In this document: piece by piece, positions 56,522 through 64,000 of the stretch
Numbering within the stretch: position 1 is the stretch's first letter
Layout of the letters: each line of letters begins with the position of its first letter
Source: UBA9732 sp963649615
GTDB lineage: Bacteria; Spirochaetota; Spirochaetia; Sphaerochaetales; Sphaerochaetaceae
Direction of reading: 5' to 3'
NCBI GenBank assembly: GCA_963649615.1
Contig: CAVJIN010000001.1
Location: 1-64,000, forward strand
DNA: 64,000 nucleotides
Notes under the pieces: model-generated
Databases searched by the model: none
What the model was told of the DNA's origin: nothing
Seen by the model: the letters and a program-made list of their open reading frames with translations, nothing else
Translations under genes and position numbers: made by a program

Positions 56522-56574
56522 TTTAAGAGTAAAAATTCACAGGCATCAAATGGCCTGTGATTCAAAGATATTAG

Positions 56575-56643
56575 CAAAAAGAAAAACCCGCAACCAAAAA
56601 ACATTGCCCAAAAAAAGAAAACTAGTGTTTTTGGTACGGGTTT
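56575..56643 (-). terminator. Intrinsic terminator after the fusion immunophilin
   Basis: Minus strand: AAACCCG-t-ACCAAAAACA ... TGTTTTTTGGT-tg-CGGGTTT followed by TTCTTTTT. Long two-part stem and U-rich tail, about 55 bases past the stop at 56699. A smaller hairpin TCACAGGC/GCCTGTGA lies at 56537-56560. Confidence 0.7.
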
Positions 56644-56698
56644 GTTAAAAAATACAAAGATTGTGGTTTTTTCTTAGTAAGCTATCCTTCCTTTCTAT

Positions 56699-57646
56699 TT
56701 AAAAATCCAACAACTCAACATCAAAAATTAAATAAGAATTTGGAGGAATAATTCCCGGATAACCATGAACTCCATATCCAAGTTCTGGTGGAATAATTAA
56801 AGTTCTCTTTTCTCCCTTACTCATAGTTTGAAGAGCTTCGTTCCATCCTTCAATAACTTGTCCTACTGCAAAAGTTGCCGGCTCTCCTCTATGTACGGAT
56901 GAATCAAACATTCTGCCATCAAGAAGGGTTCCTGTATAATGAACTGTAACATTTTGTCCATACTTTGGATGAGTTTTTCCATCTCCTTCTTTAAGTACAA
57001 CATACTGAAGCCCACTAGAGGTTTTTTTTGCTTTTGGCCAGCGATTAGCTATCTCTTTTTCAACCTTTTCAATCTCATTTTTTCTTCTTTCCATTGCTTT
57101 TTTAGAAGCATCCTGAACAAGTTGTGCAAAGATTTCTTTAGTAACCTTAAATTTCTGAGCCTCTTCTCCAATGCGTTCAATTTTAATGTCATTAATTTTA
57201 TCGCCCTGCTCTATTGCATTGACAACATCTTGGCCCTCTACAACCTTACCAAAAACAGAATGTTTATCATTTAACCAAGGAGTTTTTACATGAGTAATGA
57301 AAAACTGGCTTCCGTTAGTTCCTGGCCCAGCATTAGCCATACTCATAACACCAGGACCATCGTGTCTTAAGGAAGGATCAAACTCATCTGGAAAAGAATA
57401 ACCAGGACCACCCGTCCCATCTCCTTTTGGGCACCCTCCCTGAATCATGAAATTATCAATAACTCTATGAAACATTAGCCCTTCATAGAAGTTTTCACCT
57501 GGACTGTCAAAATTAAGTTCTCCTTCAACAAGACCAACAAAGTTAGCTACTGTCATTGGAACTTTTTTAAATTCAAGAGAAACAACAATCTTTCCCTTCT
57601 CCGTGTCTATAACTGCATAAAGACCATCTTTATCTTTATAATTCAT
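56699..57646 (-). CDS. Dual-family immunophilin: cyclophilin-FKBP fusion
   Basis: 315-residue peptidyl-prolyl isomerase with two unrelated isomerase domains. Residues about 8-165 are a cyclophilin (FHRVIDNFMIQGGCPKGDGTGG, MANAGPGTNGSQFFIT, WLNDKHSVFGKVV). A helical, charged linker spans about 165-215, and 218-315 is an FKBP (VTVHYTGTLLDGRMFDSS, VIEGWNEALQTMSKGEKR, PPELGYGV, LIFDVELLDF). Catalytic Arg/Phe of the cyclophilin and the FKBP Tyr/Phe/Asp pocket are present. No signal peptide, so it is cytoplasmic. TAAGGAGT supports the start. Such fusions are rare; Treponema is one group where I recall them. Confidence 0.95.
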   Translation of the reverse strand: MNYKDKDGLYAVIDTEKGKIVVSLEFKKVPMTVANFVGLVEGELNFDSPGENFYEGLMFHRVIDNFMIQGGCPKGDGTGGPGYSFPDEFDPSLRHDGPGVMSMANAGPGTNGSQFFITHVKTPWLNDKHSVFGKVVEGQDVVNAIEQGDKINDIKIERIGEEAQKFKVTKEIFAQLVQDASKKAMERRKNEIEKVEKEIANRWPKAKKTSSGLQYVVLKEGDGKTHPKYGQNVTVHYTGTLLDGRMFDSSVHRGEPATFAVGQVIEGWNEALQTMSKGEKRTLIIPPELGYGVHGYPGIIPPNSYLIFDVELLDF

Positions 57647-57675
57647 GTTAACTCCTTATATTATAAGCAATTATT

Positions 57676-58599
57676 TTATTCGTACAAATCTCCACCAGGA
57701 GAAATTATCTGATAAATTCTTTCCAATTCTTCTTCAGAAGTAAAAGGAATAACTATTTTCCCTTTTTTCATTACACCATTCTTGTACTTCCCCTTAATTT
57801 CAACTCTACATCCTGTTGCAGAAAGAAATTTTTCTTCTAACTCAAGAATTTCAGGGGTTTTAGATGAAGAAATTGTAGATCTTCCTTCTGTTGGCCTTAC
57901 AATTGCTCTAACACCTTTATTTAAACTGGCAGCCAATTCTTCTGATTGTCTTACAGAAAGATTCTCTTTTATAATCTTCGTGTAAAGGATATCCCTATCA
58001 GCAGGGTTTTCAACACTAAGAAGAGCTCGTGCATGCCCAGAGGAAAAGTCTCCATTTTCAAGCGAATCAAGCATTTTCTGTGAAAGATTCAAAAGTCTAA
58101 TACTATTGGTTATAGTAGAACGACCTTTTCCAACCTTTTTTGCAAGTTCATCTTGGCTAATTCCTGACTGTGTAAGGAGATACGAGTAAGCCCTAGCTTC
58201 TTCAACAGGATTTAAATCCTCTCTTTGAATGTTTTCAATCAAAGAAACTTCCATACGCTGTAGATCAGTAAAAGAACGTACAATAGCAGGAATTGTCTTA
58301 AGACCTGCCATTTTAGAAGCCCGGTATCTTCTTTCACCAGCAATAATTATATAATTGTCATCTGCAATTTCCTCTACCAAAATAGGCTGAATTAATCCCT
58401 GCTCAATAATAGAATCTCGCAATTCCATTAAAGCATCAGAATCAAAGTTTTTTCTTGGCTGATTTGGATTTGGTTTAATCTTTTCCAGCTCAATTTCATG
58501 TACTTTTGCACCAGACTCCTCAAGTTTTTTTGTTTCATAAGAATACTCATCAATAAGAGAGGAGATTCCTCTACCTAAACCATGTTTTTTAATTGGCAC
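57676..58599 (-). CDS. parB: Chromosome-partitioning protein ParB (Spo0J)
   Basis: 307-residue CTPase clamp that loads at parS. N-terminal basic KHGLGRGISSLI, CTP-binding ITAGERRYRASKMAGL-like stretch (I-AGERRYRA) and SLIENIQREDLNP, then the helix-turn-helix SQDELAKKVGKGRSTITN (key G-SRST-type) and a C-terminal dimer domain. I set the start at the GTG (MPIKKHGLG) because GGAGGTG lies seven bases before; the annotated upstream TTG is too close to it. It overlaps parA by 11 bases. Its binding site lies about 1.1 kb away at 59684. Confidence 0.95.
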   Translation of the reverse strand: MPIKKHGLGRGISSLIDEYSYETKKLEESGAKVHEIELEKIKPNPNQPRKNFDSDALMELRDSIIEQGLIQPILVEEIADDNYIIIAGERRYRASKMAGLKTIPAIVRSFTDLQRMEVSLIENIQREDLNPVEEARAYSYLLTQSGISQDELAKKVGKGRSTITNSIRLLNLSQKMLDSLENGDFSSGHARALLSVENPADRDILYTKIIKENLSVRQSEELAASLNKGVRAIVRPTEGRSTISSSKTPEILELEEKFLSATGCRVEIKGKYKNGVMKKGKIVIPFTSEEELERIYQIISPGGDLYE

Positions 58600-59347
58600 G
58601 AGCAAGCACCTCCTTTGCTAAAGAATTATAAGCTTTTGAGCCAGAACAACTATTGTCATAAGCATTTACAGGCAATCCATGAGAAGGAGCCTCACTTAAT
58701 CTAACATTTCTTGGTATTTTTGTATCAAAAACAAGATCCTTAAAATAAACTGAAATATCTTCCACTACTTCATTATTAAGATTTGACCGGCTAGAATACA
58801 TAGTAAAAACAATCCCTAAAACCTTCAATCTTGGATTTAAATACTTGTTCACAGAGGAAATTGTTCTTAAAAGTAAATTCAAACCCTCCATTGCAAAATA
58901 TTCACATTGCATTGGAATAATTACACTATCTGCCCAACAAAGAGCATTCATTGTTACAAGATCTAATGCAGGAGGACAATCAGCAAAAATAAAATCATAC
59001 TGTTTTTCTATGGGAGTTAAGGCTTCTTTAAGAAAGAATTCTCTATTTTTTTCATCAACAAGCTCAACAGCAAGCCCCGCCATATTAATTCCACCACTCA
59101 AACAATATAAATTATTAACTGGGGTACTCTGAATGGCTGAAAAATCTGCTTCATCTGCTAAAATTTCATAAATGCCAGGCTTAGAAGTGTCTGCGGAAAC
59201 AGAACTGGATAAGTTTCCTTGAGAATCCAAATCAACAAGAAGAACTTTATAACCCTCTTTTGCTAATGCGGATCCCACATTAACTGCAGTCGTAGTTTTT
59301 CCTACGCCACCTTTTTGATTAAGAAAGATTATTTTATGTGCTAACAT
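58589..59347 (-). CDS. parA: Chromosome-partitioning ATPase ParA (Soj)
   Basis: 252-residue Walker-type ATPase that moves ParB-parS complexes. Deviant Walker A NQKGGVGKTTTAVN, Walker A' DLDSQGNLSSS, Walker B FIFADCPPAL and the C-terminal SEAPSHGLPV are all present. There is no N-terminal HTH, so this is the chromosomal (Soj) type. The -10 hexamer TATTAT lies six bases before the ATG, so the message is predicted to be leaderless. Confidence 0.97.
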   Translation of the reverse strand: MLAHKIIFLNQKGGVGKTTTAVNVGSALAKEGYKVLLVDLDSQGNLSSSVSADTSKPGIYEILADEADFSAIQSTPVNNLYCLSGGINMAGLAVELVDEKNREFFLKEALTPIEKQYDFIFADCPPALDLVTMNALCWADSVIIPMQCEYFAMEGLNLLLRTISSVNKYLNPRLKVLGIVFTMYSSRSNLNNEVVEDISVYFKDLVFDTKIPRNVRLSEAPSHGLPVNAYDNSCSGSKAYNSLAKEVLARAN

Positions 59348-59353
59348 ACTTTT

Positions 59354-59359
59354 ATAATA
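59354..59359 (-). promoter_or_regulatory. -10 hexamer of leaderless parA-parB transcript
   Basis: TATTAT on the minus strand, then AAAAGT, then ATG. A weak -35 candidate ATGACT lies 17 bases upstream. Confidence 0.5.
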
Positions 59360-59439
59360 AGATAAAAAGCATTAAAAGTCATCATTTTGTTGACTTAAAA
59401 CCACCAATTAGACACAATAAGACATAAGGAGACATAAAA

Positions 59440-59679
59440 ATGGACAATCTTGAACAAAAAGTCAAAGAAGCTCTTGAGAGTATTCGCCCTTCACTCCAAA
59501 ACGATGGAGGAGATATTGAATTTGTCAAAATTGAAGGAAGCAAAGTCTATGTAAAACTTAAAGGTGCTTGCGCAGGCTGCATGATGGCTCAAATGACATT
59601 AAAAAACGGTGTTGAAAGAATGCTTAAATATAATGTAGATGAGAATCTTGAAGTTGAAAACCTTCCATTTGAAGAATAA
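59440..59679 (+). CDS. nfu: NifU C-terminal-domain (Nfu) iron-sulfur scaffold
   Basis: 79-residue Nfu domain protein that carries [4Fe-4S] clusters to apo-enzymes. The conserved core is RPSLQNDGGDIEFVKIEG and the cluster-binding CAGCMMAQMTLKNGVE (CxxC). AAGGAG precedes the ATG. Stand-alone gene; the parS site follows directly after its stop and a bidirectional terminator after that. Confidence 0.95.
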   Translation: MDNLEQKVKEALESIRPSLQNDGGDIEFVKIEGSKVYVKLKGACAGCMMAQMTLKNGVERMLKYNVDENLEVENLPFEE

Positions 59680-59683
59680 TTAA

Positions 59684-59699
59684 TGTTTCACGTGAAACA
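59684..59699. other. parS: parS centromere site
   Basis: TGTTTCACGTGAAACA, a perfect 16-base match to the bacterial parS consensus and a perfect palindrome. It lies between nfu and gyrA, about 340 bases from parA. ParB loads here and spreads; parS sites cluster near the replication origin. Confidence 0.97.
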
Positions 59700-59701
59700 T
59701 A

Positions 59702-59730
59702 AAAAGCCAGACAAAAAAAGTCTGGCTTTT
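59702..59730. terminator. Bidirectional terminator after nfu
   Basis: AAAAGCCAGAC-aaaaaaa-GTCTGGCTTTT, 11-pair stem flanked by A and T runs, followed by CTTTTTTCT on the plus strand. Starts three bases beyond parS. Confidence 0.85.
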
Positions 59731-59851
59731 CTTTTTTCTAAATCTTCTTTTAACGTATTTCAAACACCTTAACTTTTTAGATAACTATTTTTTAGACACT
59801 CTTTATTTTTTTACTTACTTGGTCTTTTTTTGAATTTTTCTTAAAACACAA

Positions 59852-59887
59852 AAAAACTGCATTCCAATAGCCTAGAATGCAGTTTTT
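59852..59887. terminator. Terminator after gyrA
   Basis: AAAAACTGCATTC-caatagccta-GAATGCAGTTTTT, a 13-pair stem with A and T flanks; it can terminate gyrA transcripts on the minus strand. Confidence 0.8.
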
Positions 59888-59894
59888 ATAGTGC

Positions 59895-59912
59895 GTTACT
59901 ATTAATAGTAAC
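59895..59912. repeat. Perfect 18-base palindrome GTTACTATT/AATAGTAAC
   Basis: Continuous palindrome without a loop, between the gyrA stop and its terminator. The lack of a loop fits a dimeric DNA-binding protein better than an RNA hairpin. Role unknown. Confidence 0.4.
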
Positions 59913-59941
59913 AGAATAATGTGGGTTTTTACTCCCTGTTT

Positions 59942-62467
59942 TTACTCCTTTTTTTCTTCATTTAGAACTTCACTAGGAACAGATTCTTTTATTCCGTTCT
60001 CGGAAGAATTTACAACTTCTGTTGTATCTTCTATTTCATCTTCTTGGTAATCAGTAACAGTCATAGCAACAATGTAATCATCTTCTGTCTTCATTTTGAC
60101 AATATTAACTCCTGTTGCAGCTCTTCCCTGACTTGAAATTCCGTTAACATGAGTTCTTATTGTTTGTCCTTTTTTGGTTATACAAACAAGGTCATTTTCA
60201 TCGTTAACTCCAAGTGCAGAAACAAGATATGTTCCAGTGGAAAGCTTATAAATAAGCTGTCCCATTGTTCCTCTTCCATGAGCTTTAAACAAATCAAAAT
60301 CAACTTGTTTTCCTTTTCCTTGCTCTGTAACAAGAACAATGTTCTTATTCTGTTCAACCTTTACGAGACCAATAACTTCATCATCTTCTGCAAGTTTGAT
60401 TCCTCTTACACCATGAGCAGTTCTTCCCATAACTCTTACATCATCTACGCTGAATCTAAGACCTTTACCTTTTTTAGTAACAATCATAGCTTCATCTCCA
60501 GGATGTACAAACTCACATTTAATAAGAGAATCTCCTTCGTCAAGGATAATTGCCTTGATACCGTTCTTTCGTGCATTAATAAAGGAATTTAAAGCAACCT
60601 GCTTTACAACACCCTGACTTGTTGCCATGAGAATGTATTCATCTTCAGCAAAATCTTTAAAATCAATAATTGCAGAAACACTTTCTCCTGCTTCCATCTT
60701 TGGTAAAACAGCTTTAAGACTTACACCTTTTCCAACTTTTTGTCCTTCTGGAAGTTCCCACACTTCAAGACAGAAAGCCTTTCCAAGGTTTGTCATAAAC
60801 AAAATGTGATCATGTGAAAATGCAGAGAACATATGCTCGACAAAATCTTCATCTCTTAACAAGGCACCTTTAACTCCTTTTCCTCCACGAGCTTGAGACT
60901 TATATTCATCTGCAGAAACTCTCTTAACAAAACCTTTATTAGTAATGACAACAACAACGTCTTCTTTTTTAATAAAGTCTTTATCAACAAAACCACCAAC
61001 TTCTTTAAAGTCAATTTCTGTTCTTCTGTCATCACCATATTCAGCTGAGAGTTCATGAATTTCCTTCTCTACTTCGCCCATGAATTTAACTTCATCAGAA
61101 AGCAATTCTCTATAGAAAGCAATTTTTACTTCAAGCTCTTTTAACTCATCTATAATTTCTTGAGTTTCAAGATGACTTAATCTTCCAAGCCTCATTTGAA
61201 TAATTGCATTTGCTTGCTTATCAGAAAGAGCAAATCTTCCTTGTAACGTTAAAGAAGCTTCTGCGTTATCTGCTGCTTTTTTTATAATTTCAATTACTTC
61301 ATCTATATTCTCAAGACCAACTTTTAAACCAAGAAGAATATGCTCTCTTTCAAGTGCCTTATTAAGTTCAAATTGAGTTCTTCTTCTAATGACTTCCTTT
61401 CTGTGATCAAGATAACATTGAAGCATTTGTTTGAGGTTGAGACACTTTGGACGACCATTAACCAATGCTAAATTATTAACATTGAAGTTACTCTCAAGCT
61501 GTGTATTCATAAACAAATGACGTACTACAATCTCAGGAACAGCATCTTTTTTTAACTCAATGACAACTCTTATTCCATCGCGCCCGGATTCATCTCTAAT
61601 TTCAGAAATATCTTTAAGGGTGTCTTCTTTTCTTAAAGCATCAATATGTTTTACCAGTTCAGCTTTATTAACCTGATAAGGAATTTCAGTAAAAACTATG
61701 GCATCATGAGTCTTGTGTTCTTCTATGTGGTAACGACCTCTCATGACAATCTTGCCATGTCCTGTTTCAAAGGCATCTCTAATTCCCTTAACACCACAAA
61801 CAATACCTGCAGTAGGGAAGTCAGGTCCTTTTATGTAATTCATTAATTCTAAGACTGAAATCTCTGGATTTTCAATTAAAGCACAAAGAGCATCACATAT
61901 TTCTCTTAAATTGTGTGGTGGCATATTAGTAGCCATACCAACAGCAATTCCACTGGTTCCATTTGCCAAAAGGAAAGGAAAACCAGCTGGAAGGACCTCA
62001 GGTTCTTTTAAAGACTCATCAAAGTTTGGGACAAAGTTTACCGTGTCTTTGTCTATATCAGCAAGCATAAGCTCGCCCATTTTGCTCATCTTTGCTTCTG
62101 TATACCTGTAAGCTGCTGGTGGGTCTCCATCTATAGAACCAAAGTTTCCTTGTGGTTTGATTACTGGATATCTTAGAGAGAAATCTTGAGCAAGTCTTAC
62201 CAATGCATCATAAACTGAAGCATCTCCATGTGGGTGAAATTTACCAAGAACATCACCAACGGTTCTTGCACACTTCTTAAAACTCCCAGTAGATTTGATA
62301 CCTAAATCATACATATCGTACAGGATTCTTCTATGTACAGGTTTAAGTCCGTCGCGGGCATCTGGAAGAGCTCTACTGACTATAACAGACATTGCATAGT
62401 CTAGATAAGCTTTCTTCATTTCTTCTGAAAGATCCCTTATAAACACTCTATTTTCATTATTTTCCAT
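59942..62467 (-). CDS. gyrA: DNA gyrase subunit A
   Basis: Breakage-reunion subunit of gyrase, 841 residues. The quinolone region reads HPHGDASVYD with Ala83 where E. coli has Ser83; the catalytic Tyr122 lies in AAYRYTEAK. The C-terminal pinwheel carries a GyrA box variant SQARGGKG, which marks it as GyrA rather than ParC. An acidic tail (YQEDEIEDTTEVVNSSENG onward) ends the protein. GGAG precedes the ATG, 14 bases after gyrB, so the two are one operon. Confidence 0.97.
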   Translation of the reverse strand: MENNENRVFIRDLSEEMKKAYLDYAMSVIVSRALPDARDGLKPVHRRILYDMYDLGIKSTGSFKKCARTVGDVLGKFHPHGDASVYDALVRLAQDFSLRYPVIKPQGNFGSIDGDPPAAYRYTEAKMSKMGELMLADIDKDTVNFVPNFDESLKEPEVLPAGFPFLLANGTSGIAVGMATNMPPHNLREICDALCALIENPEISVLELMNYIKGPDFPTAGIVCGVKGIRDAFETGHGKIVMRGRYHIEEHKTHDAIVFTEIPYQVNKAELVKHIDALRKEDTLKDISEIRDESGRDGIRVVIELKKDAVPEIVVRHLFMNTQLESNFNVNNLALVNGRPKCLNLKQMLQCYLDHRKEVIRRRTQFELNKALEREHILLGLKVGLENIDEVIEIIKKAADNAEASLTLQGRFALSDKQANAIIQMRLGRLSHLETQEIIDELKELEVKIAFYRELLSDEVKFMGEVEKEIHELSAEYGDDRRTEIDFKEVGGFVDKDFIKKEDVVVVITNKGFVKRVSADEYKSQARGGKGVKGALLRDEDFVEHMFSAFSHDHILFMTNLGKAFCLEVWELPEGQKVGKGVSLKAVLPKMEAGESVSAIIDFKDFAEDEYILMATSQGVVKQVALNSFINARKNGIKAIILDEGDSLIKCEFVHPGDEAMIVTKKGKGLRFSVDDVRVMGRTAHGVRGIKLAEDDEVIGLVKVEQNKNIVLVTEQGKGKQVDFDLFKAHGRGTMGQLIYKLSTGTYLVSALGVNDENDLVCITKKGQTIRTHVNGISSQGRAATGVNIVKMKTEDDYIVAMTVTDYQEDEIEDTTEVVNSSENGIKESVPSEVLNEEKKE

Positions 62468-62481
62468 ACATTACTCCAAAA

Positions 62482-64000
62482 TTAGGCATCTATTTGTGCG
62501 TAAGTTGCGTTTTTCTCAATAAAGTCTCTTCTTGGCTCAACTTCCTCTCCCATAAGCATAGAGAACACCTGATCTGCTTCAACAGCGTCATTTAAATGAA
62601 CCTGAGAAATAAATCTCGTTTCAGGATTCATTGTGGTCTCCCAAAGCTGTTCTGGGTTCATTTCACCAAGACCTTTATAACGTTGAACCTTTACATTTTT
62701 GGAATCACTTTCAGTTTCTCCGTTACTAGCAAGAATCTCTGCCTTTTCATTATCATCAAACGCATAATAGTCTTTACCTTTTATTGAAATCTTGTAGAGA
62801 GGTGGCATTGCAAAATAAACATAACCTGCCTCAATCAAAGGTCTCATATACCTAAAAAAGAAAGTCAAAAGAAGAGTTCTAATATGAGAGCCATCAACAT
62901 CAGCATCAGCCATAATAATGACTTTATGATAGCGTGCTCTTGAAGGATCAAAGGAAGCACCAAGCCCTGCACCAATTGAGTCAATGACAGGTTGAAGTTT
63001 CTCATTTCCTTCAACTTTATCCTCTCTTGTTTTCTCTACATTCAACATTTTTCCCCAAAGCGGAAGAATAGCTTGAGTTCTTCTATCTCTTCCGTTCTTT
63101 GCACTTCCACCTGCAGAATCTCCCTCTACAATGAAAATTTCGCACTGTGACGGGTCTTTTTCAGAACAGTCGGCTAATTTCCCGGGCAAACTCGTTGAAC
63201 TCTTTTTGCGGGCATTTTCGCGTGCCTTCTTGGCTGCAATTCTTGCTTTAGATGATGCGATAGTTTTTACAAGGATTGGCAATACCTCACTTGGATTCTC
63301 ATCAAAGTAGTCATTAAGCTTTTGATACACAAAACTTTGCACCAGGCCCTGTACATAGGAATTACCAAGCTTCATCTTGGTTTGTCCTTCAAATTGAGGA
63401 TTTGTAATCTTCACTGAAATAACAGCACTTAAACCCTCTCTCACGTCCGAATTAAATCCCTCTTTGAAATCATCAGACTCAAAAAAAGCTTCTTCCTTTT
63501 TATTTTTGCCGATAATTTCTTTCATATGAACACTAAGTTGGTTTCTAATAGCTGCTACCAAACCAGTAGTGAATCCAATAAGGTGTTTTCCCCCTTCTCT
63601 TGTGTTGATATTATTAGCAAAAGAGTGAAGGTTTTCATCAAACCTATCGTTGTACTGTAAAGCAAACTCAATTATTGCTGATCCGTTATCATTTGACCTT
63701 TCTCCAGCAAAGTAAATAGGAGAGGACCCTTCAGGAATAACTTTCTTATTTGTGTTGATAAAACTTACAAAGTCTTTTATACCACCATCAAAATGGAAAA
63801 CCTTTTCTTCAGGATTTTCTTCTCTATTATCAACTGCAGTAATTGTGACACCTTTGTTAAGAAAGGCAAGTTCACGAAATCTTTCACATAGAATAGAGAA
63901 GTTAAAGTTATCGGATTCCATAATTGTGGTATCAGGATGAAATTTAATCACAGTACCAGTTCTATCTGTATTACCTATCTTTTTCACAGACTCCACAGGA
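62482..64000 (-). CDS. gyrB: DNA gyrase subunit B, 5' end beyond the window
   Basis: ATPase subunit of gyrase; the visible 506 residues are the part from the end of the GHKL ATP-binding domain (VESVKKIGNTDRTGTVI; key TGT in ATP-lid region) through the transducer to the Toprim domain (FIVEGDSAGGSAKNGRDRR, MADADVDGSHIRTLLLTFF) and the C-terminal QRYKGLGEMNPEQLWETTM. The E. coli-type insertion in Toprim is absent, as in Gram-positives and spirochaetes. The coding frame is open to the window edge, so the first approximately 130 residues lie beyond 64000. Confidence 0.97.
   Translation of the reverse strand, partial: PVESVKKIGNTDRTGTVIKFHPDTTIMESDNFNFSILCERFRELAFLNKGVTITAVDNREENPEEKVFHFDGGIKDFVSFINTNKKVIPEGSSPIYFAGERSNDNGSAIIEFALQYNDRFDENLHSFANNINTREGGKHLIGFTTGLVAAIRNQLSVHMKEIIGKNKKEEAFFESDDFKEGFNSDVREGLSAVISVKITNPQFEGQTKMKLGNSYVQGLVQSFVYQKLNDYFDENPSEVLPILVKTIASSKARIAAKKARENARKKSSTSLPGKLADCSEKDPSQCEIFIVEGDSAGGSAKNGRDRRTQAILPLWGKMLNVEKTREDKVEGNEKLQPVIDSIGAGLGASFDPSRARYHKVIIMADADVDGSHIRTLLLTFFFRYMRPLIEAGYVYFAMPPLYKISIKGKDYYAFDDNEKAEILASNGETESDSKNVKVQRYKGLGEMNPEQLWETTMNPETRFISQVHLNDAVEADQVFSMLMGEEVEPRRDFIEKNATYAQIDA

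Overview
The window is an AT-rich, gene-dense bacterial chromosome segment with about 60 protein genes, three tRNAs, an SRP RNA and a perfect chromosomal parS site. It is most likely a spirochaete of the Treponema group. Supporting signs are a cyclophilin-FKBP fusion immunophilin of a kind reported from Treponema, a GyrA with Ala at the quinolone-determining Ser-83 position, spirochaete-style lipoprotein signals, and the overall gene mix. Species cannot be read from the sequence. The right end (gyrB-gyrA, parS, parA-parB) looks origin-proximal.

Layout. 0-4.6 kb, minus strand: pseudouridine salvage (psuG, psuK) coupled to an aldehyde dehydrogenase and an RlmD-like rRNA methylase; then tRNA-Ala(CGC) and a cytidylate-kinase-like gene. 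5.5-14.4 kb: a complete peptide ABC operon (oppA-hairpin-oppB-C-D-F) of the pneumococcal Ami type, ending in a degenerate ApbE-like gene. Its binding protein appears circularly permuted and its OppD carries a roughly 250-residue insertion. 14.4-21.3 kb: galE, a catalytically broken esterase-like protein, a GH43-like propeller, lspA, a Nif3-like gene and a Lon-family protease. 21.3-24.4 kb: a phage-shock (Psp) locus (pspC, pspA1, divergent pspF, pspA2). Both pspA genes have a sigma-54 promoter and share a 15-bp palindrome that I propose is the PspF enhancer site. 24.5-25 kb: an antitoxin with a deleted PIN toxin. 25-38.2 kb: rRNA methylases, esterase lipoprotein, aspS, split transketolase, Wzi-like outer-membrane protein, proS, adenosine deaminase and an ankyrin protein. 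38.2-42.2 kb: tRNA-Ser(CGA), SRP RNA, tRNA-Ser(GGA), then an iron-type ABC transporter whose binding-protein gene is beheaded next to dnaX. 42.2-55 kb: dnaX-ybaB-recR, J-domain protein, GH63-like hydrolase, YgiQ, nagA, pepD, YgjP-like metalloprotease, hypB-hypA-traB. 55-64 kb: radA, fusion immunophilin, parB-parA, nfu, parS, gyrA, gyrB (cut by the window end).

The most interesting signals are: (1) the reconstructed Psp regulon (two sigma-54 promoters plus matching palindromes, one lying over the predicted pspF promoter); (2) the rearranged Ami-type peptide transporter; (3) recurrent leaderless promoters, where a -10 hexamer sits exactly six bases before an ATG in front of dnaX, nagA, parA, ygiQ, hypB and others; (4) several decay events (pseudo-esterase, deleted toxin, beheaded FbpA). 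All functional names are by recognition of motifs and families; no database search was run.
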